24,555 nt of DNA, taken from assembly GCA_045537905.1 (NCBI GenBank), contig JAZSQJ010000057.1, forward strand, positions 1 to 24,555. The letters are read 5' to 3'. The translations under genes were made by a program, and so were the position numbers. Source of the DNA: SIG636 sp045537905 (lineage in GTDB: Bacteria; Bacillota; Clostridia; Oscillospirales; CAG-382). The notes under the pieces were generated by a model, which saw nothing but the letters and a program-made list of their open reading frames with translations, did no database searches and had not been told where the DNA came from. Numbering within the stretch: position 1 is the first letter of the stretch; each line of letters begins with the position of its first letter. Below are positions 1 through 7,172 of the stretch, in pieces.

Positions 1-21
1 TTTAGAATGAGTTTATTTTAT

Positions 22-57
22 TCTTTTTCGTGCTCTGTGCCTTTGTCAGCGGTCTGA
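22..57. repeat. Partial copy of dispersed intergenic element
   Basis: These 36 bases recur identically at 3637-3672, where they form the right end of a structured intergenic element (3449-3671). In both places the sequence ends in GCGGTCTGA and is followed at once by a terminator-like hairpin. The left part of this copy differs or lies outside the window, so only the shared end can be claimed. Its nature as a mobile or merely repeated element is inference. Confidence 0.7.
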
Positions 58-82
58 AAAACGGCGGTAATCCGCCGTTTTT
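57..82 (-). terminator. Intrinsic terminator downstream of scfB
   Basis: An 11-bp perfect stem (57-67 with 72-82) closes a TAAT loop. The GC core CGGCGG/CCGCCG is flanked by A5 and T5, so it could act in both directions. It lies about 40 bases past the scfB stop codon on the minus strand. Confidence 0.75.
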
Positions 83-120
83 GTTTACTGTACGTAAAAA
101 TTAAATCTTCTGGTCTGTGC

Positions 121-1497
121 TTACTCCCCGTATAACTCGGCAAGCTTTACGGTAATAGCACACTCTATACGCTTACGGAACAAATCACAGCCGTACTCAT
201 AAACGCCGCTGATGTCCCCCGTGGCGTGGTAGGCGTTGGCGGCACAGCCGCCGCTGCAATAAAGCTTTGCCCAGCAGTCCTCGCACTCCGGTCTGGAGTA
301 GCAGTTGCAGGAGGCAAACCTGTCACGCATTTCGGTGTTGGTAACACCGTCCCAGATGTTGCCCATGCTGTATTCCTCGTCACCAACAAACTGGTGGCAG
401 GGGAACAGCTCGCCCCAAGGGGTAACCGCCATATACTCCGTGCCGCTGCCACAGCCTGCAACACGCTTGTAAATACAGGGGCCGCCCGTAAGGTTTATCA
501 TATAGTGATAGAAGGTAAAGCCCCTGCCTTCCTTATTACGTTTAATCATCTCATCCGCCAATAGCTCGTACTGACGGTAAAGCACACTCTTGTCCTCCTC
601 GGTAAGAGCGCAAGGGTCATCGGGTGCAGTAACCACAGGCTCCATACTAAGCTTTGTAAAGCCAAGGTCTGCCATATGCAGTATATCCCTTACAAAATCG
701 GTGTTATGGTGGGTGTAGGTGCCACGGACATAGTATTCCTTATCACCGCGCTTTTCAACAAAACGCTTAAAGTTAGGAACGATAGTGTCGTAGCTGCCCT
801 TGCCTGCATAGTCCTTACGGAAACGGTCGTTAACTTCCTTTCTGCCGTCAAGACTAAGGACTACGTTGTGCATCTCCTTGTTGCAGAAATCGGTAACCTC
901 GTCATTAAGCAACACGCCGTTGGTGGTCAGGGTAAAGCGGATGTTTTTGCCGTGCAGCTTTTCCTGCTCTCTGCCGTAGGCAACCAAAGCCTTAACCACG
1001 TCCCAGTTCATAAGAGGCTCACCACCGAAAAAGTCTACGTCCAGGTTAACGTGGTTGCCGCTGTTTTCTATAAGAAAATCCAAGGCGCGCTTGCCTGTCT
1101 CAAGACTCATCACAGCACGCTCACCCTTGTACTTGCCCTGTCCTGCAAAGCAATATGCGCAGTTAAGGTTACAGGTATGGGCGATGTGCAGGCACAGCGC
1201 CTTTATAAAATAGTTGCTTCTGCGGTAGTTTTTGGCTATGTCCTTAAAGGCGTCCTCCGTAAACAGCTTGCCCTTGCTTTTAAGACCCTCTATGTCCTCA
1301 AAGCACTCGTCAATAGCCTCCTTCGTTACCTCGGGGTCGTCCTTGTACTTATCAAGGATAAGGGAGGTAATGTCCTCCTTGCTTTTATCCTCGTACATAT
1401 TTATTATATCGTAGGTAGCCTCGTCCACCAAATGGACAGAGCCGCTGAAAACGTCCAGCACTACGTTGTAGCCCTTTTGTTTGAAAGCGTGTATCAT
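121..1497 (-). CDS. scfB: SCIFF peptide maturase (radical SAM/SPASM)
   Basis: This 458-residue radical SAM enzyme is expected to install thioether cross-links in the SCIFF peptide encoded just upstream. The N-terminal ~95 residues resemble a peptide-recognition (RRE-like) region. The radical SAM cluster motif CNLNCAYC gives C109, C113 and C116, and FFGGEPL at about 157-162 is the SAM-binding GGE motif. A SPASM region with many cysteines (about 341-437, including C341, C349, C367, C400, C405, C408, C414, C418, C437) would hold the auxiliary Fe-S clusters. Length and order of domains match the SCIFF maturase family. The precursor gene lies 75 bases upstream on the same strand with a hairpin between, as is usual for this pair. 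Assignment of the family is confident from motifs plus context; the cross-linking chemistry is inferred from characterised relatives. Confidence 0.93.
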   Translation of the reverse strand: MIHAFKQKGYNVVLDVFSGSVHLVDEATYDIINMYEDKSKEDITSLILDKYKDDPEVTKEAIDECFEDIEGLKSKGKLFTEDAFKDIAKNYRRSNYFIKALCLHIAHTCNLNCAYCFAGQGKYKGERAVMSLETGKRALDFLIENSGNHVNLDVDFFGGEPLMNWDVVKALVAYGREQEKLHGKNIRFTLTTNGVLLNDEVTDFCNKEMHNVVLSLDGRKEVNDRFRKDYAGKGSYDTIVPNFKRFVEKRGDKEYYVRGTYTHHNTDFVRDILHMADLGFTKLSMEPVVTAPDDPCALTEEDKSVLYRQYELLADEMIKRNKEGRGFTFYHYMINLTGGPCIYKRVAGCGSGTEYMAVTPWGELFPCHQFVGDEEYSMGNIWDGVTNTEMRDRFASCNCYSRPECEDCWAKLYCSGGCAANAYHATGDISGVYEYGCDLFRKRIECAITVKLAELYGE

Positions 1498-1523
1498 ACT
1501 TAAAAATCCTTTACCTATTCATG

Positions 1524-1552
1524 AAAAAAGGCTGTTTTGTAACAGCCTTTTT
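1524..1552 (-). terminator. Hairpin between scfA and scfB
   Basis: The stem is AAAAAGGCTGTT pairing with AACAGCCTTTTT, around a TTGT loop read on the plus strand. It is followed by a T-run on the minus strand. It lies after the SCIFF stop codon and before the maturase start, so it probably ends most transcripts and lets a fraction read through into scfB. Confidence 0.75.
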
Positions 1553-1572
1553 ATCATACAAATTTAATCTGA

Positions 1573-1716
1573 TTAGTCCTTCTTTTCGCAGTTCTGATTA
1601 GCAACACCGCAAGAGGTCTTGCAAGCAGACTGGCAGGAGGTCTGGCACTCACCACAGCCGCCGTTCTTAACGGACTTAGCAAGGTCACGAGTTTCAACAG
1701 TAACTATCTTTTTCAT
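1573..1716 (-). CDS. scfA: SCIFF ribosomally made peptide precursor
   Basis: This is a 47-residue peptide with exactly six cysteines in its C-terminal half (C21, C24, C28, C32, C36, C43). The N-terminal leader begins MKKIVTVETRDLAKSVKNGG. The arrangement is that of the six-cysteines-in-forty-five-residues (SCIFF) family found throughout Clostridia, and the maturase follows on the same strand. The start is set by AAGGAG at about 1727-1732, ten bases upstream of the ATG. Its cysteines would be thioether-linked to nearby residues (Thr in studied examples) by ScfB. The biological role of SCIFF peptides is not established. A clear promoter lies upstream (1756-1784). Confidence 0.95.
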   Translation of the reverse strand: MKKIVTVETRDLAKSVKNGGCGECQTSCQSACKTSCGVANQNCEKKD

Positions 1717-1755
1717 GGAAATTAACTCCTTTATACAAAATATCTTGTTAAGTAA

Positions 1756-1784
1756 AGTATACTACAAACAAAGCCCTATGTCAA
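1756..1784 (-). promoter_or_regulatory. Promoter of scfA
   Basis: On the minus strand TTGACA (1784-1779) and TATACT (1761-1756) are separated by exactly 17 bases. This places transcription start near 1749 and leaves a short leader of about 30 bases containing the ribosome binding site. Confidence 0.8.
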
Positions 1785-1793
1785 TAGCAATTT

Positions 1794-3137
1794 TCAGCAA
1801 AGAACCTTAATTGCATCGGGCAAAAGACCGCTGTCGCTTTCCAACGTGTCAAGCTCGGCTTGTAAAAACGCCTCGTTTATATACTCTCCCGGGATAAGAA
1901 GGGGAACCCCGGGGGGATACGCCCACACGTATTCTGCCGCCACTCTCCCTACGCACTCCCTTGGCGGAAACGGAACCGAGGGCATATCAAGAGCCTCCTC
2001 GATGCTGCAAAGGGAGTTACCGTGACAGTAGGCAGGGGGTGCATACTCTGCGTTGACAGGGGCAAGACTGCGGTCAGCCTCACCCAGGGCATCCATCAGG
2101 GCGGCGTAGTCCTCACGGCTGTTGCCCATGCCCGTCATCGCTACAACGTGGCTGTGGCTGATAAGCTCAGGCTCTACGCCGTGGCTACGCATTATCTCGC
2201 CCAGCTCTATGCCGTCAACACCCACAAGCACCAGCTTGGAGGGGTCGTGAGGACGCTCCCTTAAAGCAAGGCGTATGCTTTTAAGCTTTGCTATCTCTTT
2301 TTCGGCTGTTATTATACAGGCGTGCCAATTTTCAAACAGCTCAGCCTTCTTTGCCATCTCCACGCTATGCTCTGCAGATTGCATCAGTACGTAGGAAGGA
2401 CTGCTGCTTTCAAACACCCTCAGCTTATGCATAAGACGCTCTACGTCCACCTTGTCGCTGTTGACGTGGAGGATAGCCGTTTGGGTAAGAGCAGGCAGGG
2501 TTTTGTGCAAACTTTGCACGCTTATGTCGGCCCCTGCGGTGACACTGCCACCTGTAAAATAGGGGGACAGGTCAAGGTGGGCACCGTGAGCCTCGTCTAC
2601 CAGAAGCCTTACGCCCCGCTCCTTACAAAGGGCAGAAATACTGCCGATATCTGATATAAGCCCCTCGTAGCTGGGACTGGTTATTACCACGGCACGGATG
2701 CCGTCTGTATTTTCCAACGCTTCCTTTACCGTATCAGGGGATATGGCACCGTAAACGCCAAGCTCTTTTATATATTCGGGCAACAGGTAGTGAGGCTTAA
2801 GCCCCAAAAGCTCTATCCCGTGGAAAACACTGCGGTGGCAGTTTCTGCCCACAAGCACCTTGTCGCCTCGTTTGCAGAGGGTGGCAAGCCCTGCAAGCAA
2901 GCCGCAGGAGCTGCCGTTGACCAGATAAAAGGAGCGTTTGCTTTTCCAAAGCCTTGCCGCCTCCTCCATAGAGTCCTTGATAATCCCCCCGGGGTAGTGC
3001 AGGTCGTCCGCCCCCTTGATCTCGGTTATATCCTTATCCAGGGGCAGGGAGGGGAACAAGGCACCGTTTCGCTTGTGGCCCGGCATATGGAAGGAATGGC
3101 TGTTAAGCGTGGATAAAAAATTATCAATGTAGGACAT
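1794..3137 (-). CDS. Orn/Lys/Arg decarboxylase family PLP enzyme
   Basis: This 447-residue fold-type I PLP enzyme belongs to the Gram-positive Orn/Lys/Arg decarboxylase family. It starts with the typical HSFHMPGHK segment (about 14-22). DEAHGAH (181-187) supplies the cofactor-binding Asp and His. SLHKTLPALTQ (209-219) carries the Schiff-base lysine K212. An N-terminal decarboxylase domain is followed by the smaller C-terminal domain with the HGNSLC-like segment. Members make cadaverine, agmatine or putrescine; the substrate cannot be told from sequence here. It is slightly shorter than the ~480 residues of Bacillus SpeA/YaaO. The ATG is preceded by GAGG at a spacing of six bases. No partner genes of polyamine synthesis lie nearby, and its upstream region is occupied by repeats, so the promoter is not clear. 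Confidence 0.88.
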   Translation of the reverse strand: MSYIDNFLSTLNSHSFHMPGHKRNGALFPSLPLDKDITEIKGADDLHYPGGIIKDSMEEAARLWKSKRSFYLVNGSSCGLLAGLATLCKRGDKVLVGRNCHRSVFHGIELLGLKPHYLLPEYIKELGVYGAISPDTVKEALENTDGIRAVVITSPSYEGLISDIGSISALCKERGVRLLVDEAHGAHLDLSPYFTGGSVTAGADISVQSLHKTLPALTQTAILHVNSDKVDVERLMHKLRVFESSSPSYVLMQSAEHSVEMAKKAELFENWHACIITAEKEIAKLKSIRLALRERPHDPSKLVLVGVDGIELGEIMRSHGVEPELISHSHVVAMTGMGNSREDYAALMDALGEADRSLAPVNAEYAPPAYCHGNSLCSIEEALDMPSVPFPPRECVGRVAAEYVWAYPPGVPLLIPGEYINEAFLQAELDTLESDSGLLPDAIKVLC

Positions 3138-3171
3138 ACTCTACCTCTTACAGTGTGCTTTAGATGCTTTT

Positions 3172-3344
3172 TGTAGGGACCGGCGTCCTCGACGGTCCTA
3201 AACACCACACATATTTAAGGCGTAACCTAAAACAAAAACACATTTCGAAAATTGTTACAGAACAATCCAAAAAGAGCATTTGTTGCCACAGCGCATACAA
3301 TTAACTGTTACGTCTCGGACCGTCGGGGACTGCCGGTCCCTACA
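3172..3344. repeat. Inverted-repeat pair, possible MITE
   Basis: A 27-base arm at 3172-3198, beginning TGTAGGGACCGGC, is repeated in inverted orientation at 3344-3317. The two differ by one indel and one substitution. Each arm is itself a hairpin (GGACCG ... CGGTCC). The ~118 bases between the arms are AT-rich and contain no open frame. The layout of long inverted ends around a short noncoding core is what a miniature inverted-repeat element looks like, but no target-site duplication was identified. It lies directly upstream of the decarboxylase gene and may have displaced or become part of its promoter. Confidence 0.6.
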
Positions 3345-3420
3345 GAATAACTGCTTTGTATTTGCGTTTTTTCTCCGTATGTAAAGTGTGTTTTGCTTGG
3401 ATACACTTCATATTACATTT

Positions 3421-3448
3421 AAGGGGTTGTCCGATAAAGACAACCCCT
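3421..3448. terminator. Left copy of duplicated terminator hairpin
   Basis: AGGGGTTGTC pairs with GACAACCCCT around a CGATAAA loop. A copy with one changed base flanks the other end of the element at 3672-3698. Without a T-run of its own it may be an inactive duplicate. Confidence 0.55.
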
Positions 3449-3671
3449 CAGCTTAATGACAAACCTTGTCATTAAGCTGGCAGAGTGCTGAGAAAGAGTG
3501 CAGACAAGACGAACCGAGGTGAGAACTGTACTTAGTACTGCGAGCCGAGGTTCGTTTTGAACGAAAAAATACAAAAAATGCAGAAAATTCGAGGATGAAT
3601 GCCTCGAATTTTCCTCTTTGTGGATGTGAATTGTTGTCTTTTTCGTGCTCTGTGCCTTTGTCAGCGGTCTG
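3449..3671. repeat. Structured intergenic element between two terminator copies
   Basis: About 223 noncoding bases lie between two near-identical copies of a terminator hairpin. Inside are a 12-bp perfect hairpin (3450-3461 with 3467-3478), a GAACC...GGTTC cruciform around GTACTTAGTAC (about 3517-3556), and another 12-bp hairpin GAAAATTCGAGG/CCTCGAATTTTC (about 3583-3613). The last 35 bases recur at the left edge of the window. The pattern suggests a repeated element that inserted at, and duplicated, a terminator. A short antisense frame here is not credible as a gene. The remainder of the 3138-3714 gap holds nothing else recognisable. Confidence 0.65.
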
Positions 3672-3708
3672 AGGGGTTGTCTGATAAAGACAACCCCTTT
3701 GTTTTTTA
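3672..3708 (+). terminator. Terminator hairpin (right copy)
   Basis: AGGGGTTGTC/GACAACCCCT is followed by TTTGTTTTTT on the plus strand. On the minus strand it lies just past the stop codon of the ispH/S1 gene, so it may have ended that operon before the neighbouring element arrived. Confidence 0.6.
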
Positions 3709-3714
3709 ATAAAA

Positions 3715-5748
3715 TTATTCAGCAGCTTCGTCAGCACTGCCGGCTTCGTCAGCGGCAACAGCGTCGTCAGCTATCTCAAAACCCTCACCAAGCTCCTCGG
3801 GAGAGAGAAGAGCACGTCTGGAAAGGCTGATTCTCTTCTTTTCAGCGTCGATAGCGGTAATCTTAACCTCAAGCTTGTCGCCTACGGCAACAACGGAGGA
3901 AGGAGCGGAAACGGGCTTAGCTGCGAGCTGGGTGTTGTGGATAAGACCGTCAACACCGGGAAGGATCTCAGCAAAAGCACCAAAGCTCATAAGACTAACA
4001 ACGGTAACGTCTACAACGTCGCCTTCGTTGTACTTAGCAACGAAAATGTTCCAAGGATTGTTCTCCTCGGTCTTGTAGCCAAGGGAGATACGCTTCTTTT
4101 CAACGTTGATAGCCTTGATGTAAACGTCAAGCTTATCGCCAACCTTGTAAACCTCCTTGGGGTTCTTAAGTCTGCCCCAGGAAAGCTCGGTAATGTGAAC
4201 CATACCGTCAACGGGACCAAGGTTTACAAATGCGCCGTAATCAGCAAGAGCGGTTATAGCGCCGGTAAACTTCTGACCAACCTCGATGCTTGCAAAGAAC
4301 TCGTCAATAGCCTTCTTGCGGTCGCTCTTGCTGGCAAGCTTGATGGAGCCAACAGCACGCTTACGCTGGTCATTGATCTCGATAACCTTAAAGCGAACCT
4401 TCTTACCCTTAAGGGGATCAAGGGGCTCGTCCTTAGCGATACCTGTCTGAGAAGCGGGAACAAATACTCTTACGTTGTTGCAAGAGATAACAACGCCGCC
4501 CTTAACGATTTCCTTAACGGTGCCTTCAAGGATAGCGTGTTCGCTTTCAGCGTCAACGATGTAAGCCCAGTTCTTACCGGAATCAAGACGCTTCTTGGAA
4601 AGCATTACGGTACCTTCAACGTCGTTGAACTTGGTGGGAATAACCTCGATTTCGTCGCCAACCTTGAACATTTCTTCAAGGTTAACACCGCTTTCGTCGG
4701 TGATCTCGTCATACGGAAGAATGCCGGTGTGCTTCGTACCGAGATCAACGTGAAGTTCGGCGGGAGTTACGGCAGAAACTATGCCGCATACCCTTTCTCC
4801 TGTATGTAAAGTTTTGAAGCTCTGTTCAAGCATTTCTTCAAAAGAAAGCTCGTCCATACCTTCAGCGCCGGTTTTGATGATGTCTGCCATGTGTTCTATT
4901 ACCTCCTGAATTATACTGGACGGGGTGGATGCCCCGGCAGTTATTGCTATTTTATTATAGGCGGCAAGCTCGTCCTTATCAAGCTCCTCAGCACGCTCAA
5001 TGTGTACCGCCTTACAGTGTGACGCGGCAAGCTCAGTCAGCTTGCGGGTGTTGGAGCTGTTTCTGCCGCCAACAACAATTACAAGGTCGCTTTCAGAGGC
5101 AAGGGAGACAAGCTCCGTCTGCCTATTTTCCGTCACACTGCATATTGTATCAAATATTTTTGCATTTGTATATAGTTTTTTCAAAATTTTTTGACTTTTT
5201 TTATATTCTGCTAAAGAAAAAGTGGTCTGGGATACCAAAATCGGAGCTTTTTCGTCAAAAAGCCGTTTGTCGTCCCCGTTGAGATTGCCCAAAAACTCCT
5301 CCAACTCTGATGCGGAGGAGAATACAAAGACCTTACCGTGGGCAAAGGAGCGTATGCCCAAAACCTCGGGATGGAGCTTGTCACCCATTATAATCAGCGG
5401 CTCGCCGTCCTGCGTGTGGCTGTCCGCCGTAAGCTGTATCTTTTTAACGAAGGGACAGGTTGCATCCAGAACCGAAAGCCCTGCTTTACACAGCGCCTCA
5501 CTGTCCTCCTTCGGTATGCCGTGGGTACGGATAACCACACGGGTGCCTTGGGGCAGGGTAAGGGCGGCTTTACAGTCTATGGCGTGGACGCCCTTACTTT
5601 CCAGATAGCTTATGTAGCTTTTGTTATGTATCAGCTCGCCTATGGTGTAAACAGGAGCCTTGCCTGCTGCCTCCGCCTCGATAAGGGTGGCTGCACGGTT
5701 TACCCCGAAGCAAAAGCCGGCGCTTTTGGCTAACTTAATTTCCGTCAT
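3715..5748 (-). CDS. ispH: IspH (HMBPP reductase) fused to S1 RNA-binding repeats
   Basis: This 677-residue fusion joins two functions. Residues 1-~285 are 4-hydroxy-3-methylbut-2-enyl diphosphate reductase, the last step of the MEP isoprenoid pathway, giving IPP and DMAPP. The [4Fe-4S] ligands are C13, C98 and C203. Active-site signatures are THGIP (H76), HPEV (H126), SVTENRQ (204-210) and AGASTP (271-276). After a linker come four S1-type OB folds (about 316-388, 405-470, 489-557, 574-643), as in a short ribosomal protein S1 or other S1-repeat protein, and then an acidic Ala/Asp/Glu tail. Such fusions are known in Clostridia. The gene overlaps plsC by 14 bases in the cmk-plsC-ispH/S1 operon. 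Why the two activities are joined is not established. Confidence 0.95.
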   Translation of the reverse strand: MTEIKLAKSAGFCFGVNRAATLIEAEAAGKAPVYTIGELIHNKSYISYLESKGVHAIDCKAALTLPQGTRVVIRTHGIPKEDSEALCKAGLSVLDATCPFVKKIQLTADSHTQDGEPLIIMGDKLHPEVLGIRSFAHGKVFVFSSASELEEFLGNLNGDDKRLFDEKAPILVSQTTFSLAEYKKSQKILKKLYTNAKIFDTICSVTENRQTELVSLASESDLVIVVGGRNSSNTRKLTELAASHCKAVHIERAEELDKDELAAYNKIAITAGASTPSSIIQEVIEHMADIIKTGAEGMDELSFEEMLEQSFKTLHTGERVCGIVSAVTPAELHVDLGTKHTGILPYDEITDESGVNLEEMFKVGDEIEVIPTKFNDVEGTVMLSKKRLDSGKNWAYIVDAESEHAILEGTVKEIVKGGVVISCNNVRVFVPASQTGIAKDEPLDPLKGKKVRFKVIEINDQRKRAVGSIKLASKSDRKKAIDEFFASIEVGQKFTGAITALADYGAFVNLGPVDGMVHITELSWGRLKNPKEVYKVGDKLDVYIKAINVEKKRISLGYKTEENNPWNIFVAKYNEGDVVDVTVVSLMSFGAFAEILPGVDGLIHNTQLAAKPVSAPSSVVAVGDKLEVKITAIDAEKKRISLSRRALLSPEELGEGFEIADDAVAADEAGSADEAAE

Positions 5749-6331
5749 TGTCTATTATCTCGCACACCTTGCCAAAAATATAGTGAGCCTGAGCCTTTCT
5801 GTCCTTTTCTGCGGTGTATTCCTCGTAGGGGATAGGCTTGCCTACCACGATGCGGCAAGGGGAAAACAGCCTTGGCTTTGCCTTTTTGTATATCAAGGCT
5901 ACGGGCAACACGGGTGCCTTGGTAAGGGAGCATATCATAGCAACACCCTCCTGAGCCTGCTCAGGCTTTGCACCGTCCTTTACCCTTGTGCCCTGGGGGA
6001 ATATGCCCACGTTATGCCCTGCCTTTACGGTGTCCACGCATTGGCGTATAGAGCCTAAATCCGCCTTGCTGCGGTTAACGAATATAACGCGAAGCTTACG
6101 GAGCAGCCAGCCTGCCACAGGCTTGCTTTCCAGCTCGCTCTTGCACATATACCTCGTAGGCTTGCTTATACCGCAGGCAACGCAGGGTGCATCACGGAGA
6201 GCTACGTGGTTGGCACAGAGAATAAAGGGAGTATCAGGTATATTTTCCTTATTTTCTACCCTGTACCTGAAAAAAACCTTTATAAACGGCCTTGCAATAT
6301 TCCTTATTATAATATAACTACGCATTTTCAT
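5735..6331 (-). CDS. plsC: 1-acyl-glycerol-3-phosphate acyltransferase
   Basis: This is a 198-residue PlsC-type acyltransferase, making phosphatidic acid from lysophosphatidic acid at the membrane for phospholipid synthesis. The catalytic NHxxxxD block is NHVALRD (N41, H42, D47). The substrate-binding block III is FPQGTR (111-116), with Gln where Glu is most common. A VLPVALIY segment (141-148) matches block IV. Its ATG overlaps the cmk stop (ATGA, 6328-6331), and its own end overlaps ispH, so the three genes are translationally coupled. Confidence 0.9.
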   Translation of the reverse strand: MKMRSYIIIRNIARPFIKVFFRYRVENKENIPDTPFILCANHVALRDAPCVACGISKPTRYMCKSELESKPVAGWLLRKLRVIFVNRSKADLGSIRQCVDTVKAGHNVGIFPQGTRVKDGAKPEQAQEGVAMICSLTKAPVLPVALIYKKAKPRLFSPCRIVVGKPIPYEEYTAEKDRKAQAHYIFGKVCEIIDNDGN

Positions 6332-7008
6332 ATAACACCGTCAATAATCTCCGAGGCTTTTGCAACGGTTTCCTCAACCGTAAGTCCGCCGTTGTCCAAA
6401 AACACCGCATCCTCTGCAGGAATAGCGGGTGCAATGGCACGTCCCTTGTCGTTAGCATCACGCCTGGTCATATCCGCCAGAACCTCCTCGTAGGTGATGG
6501 AAGGGTCCTTTGCCAGAAGCTCAACGTGTCTGCGGTGGGCTCTCTCCTCCACACCTGCAGTCAAAAACAGCTTAACCTGTGCGTCGGGCAGTATAACCGT
6601 GCCTATGTCACGGCCGTCCATAACGGTACTGTTCTTTTTTGCAATGTTCCTCTGCAGGTCAAGCAGGTATGCCCTTACCTCGGGAATACGGGACACGTCC
6701 GAGGCGTACATAGAGGACCTGGGCGTGCGTATCTCCTCGCCAACGGGTGCTCCGTCCAGAAACACAACGCCTCTGCCGTCTATAAGACGCATATCAATAT
6801 CAATATCCTCAAGGGCGGCAATAATGGCGGCTGTGTCAGTAGACTCCAGTCCCTTTCTTTGTATGTGCAGTCCAACCGTGCGGTAAAGGGCACCCGTGTC
6901 TATATAAATAAGCCCGTACTTTTTTGCAAGGATAGCTGCCAGGGTGCTTTTACCGCTGCCGGAGGGGCCGTCAATAGCAATATTTATTATCTTATTTGTG
7001 TTTTTCAC
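6328..7008 (-). CDS. cmk: Cytidylate kinase
   Basis: This enzyme phosphorylates CMP and dCMP with ATP. With the GTG start it has 226 residues. The P-loop GPSGSGKS is at 14-21, DTGALYR at 37-43, the CMP-binding DGRDIG at 131-136, and the lid region RRDANDKGR at 182-190. A longer reading from ATG at 7023 is possible, but nothing resembling a ribosome binding site precedes it. The GTG at 7008 has GGAGG eight bases upstream, so the GTG is preferred. It is the first gene of the cmk-plsC-ispH/S1 operon. Confidence 0.93.
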   Translation of the reverse strand: MKNTNKIINIAIDGPSGSGKSTLAAILAKKYGLIYIDTGALYRTVGLHIQRKGLESTDTAAIIAALEDIDIDMRLIDGRGVVFLDGAPVGEEIRTPRSSMYASDVSRIPEVRAYLLDLQRNIAKKNSTVMDGRDIGTVILPDAQVKLFLTAGVEERAHRRHVELLAKDPSITYEEVLADMTRRDANDKGRAIAPAIPAEDAVFLDNGGLTVEETVAKASEIIDGVI

Positions 7009-7102
7009 GCCAAAAGCCTCCATTATAATAATGATGCTATTATTAATTTACTACAAAAATTGCATCTTTGCAATAGCAATAATTAAAATTTTACAAAAAC
7101 TA

Positions 7103-7131
7103 TTGCTTTTTTTAAGGTTTAGTGTTATGAT
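7103..7131 (+). promoter_or_regulatory. Promoter of the LRR protein gene
   Basis: TTGCTT (7103-7108) and TATGAT (7126-7131) are separated by 17 bases, in AT-rich DNA between the divergent cmk and LRR genes. The expected start is near 7138. Confidence 0.6.
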
Positions 7132-7172
7132 ATGTAAATGTATAATTCCCAAACTTGGAGGTTTATGAGAAT

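Noticed and set aside
676..1503. A 275-codon plus-strand frame opposite scfB
   Set aside because: It overlaps a gene with unmistakable radical SAM and SPASM motifs and has no motif of its own.
3453..3758. A 101-codon minus-strand frame
   Set aside because: It lies almost wholly inside the hairpin-rich repeat element and runs into ispH in another frame.
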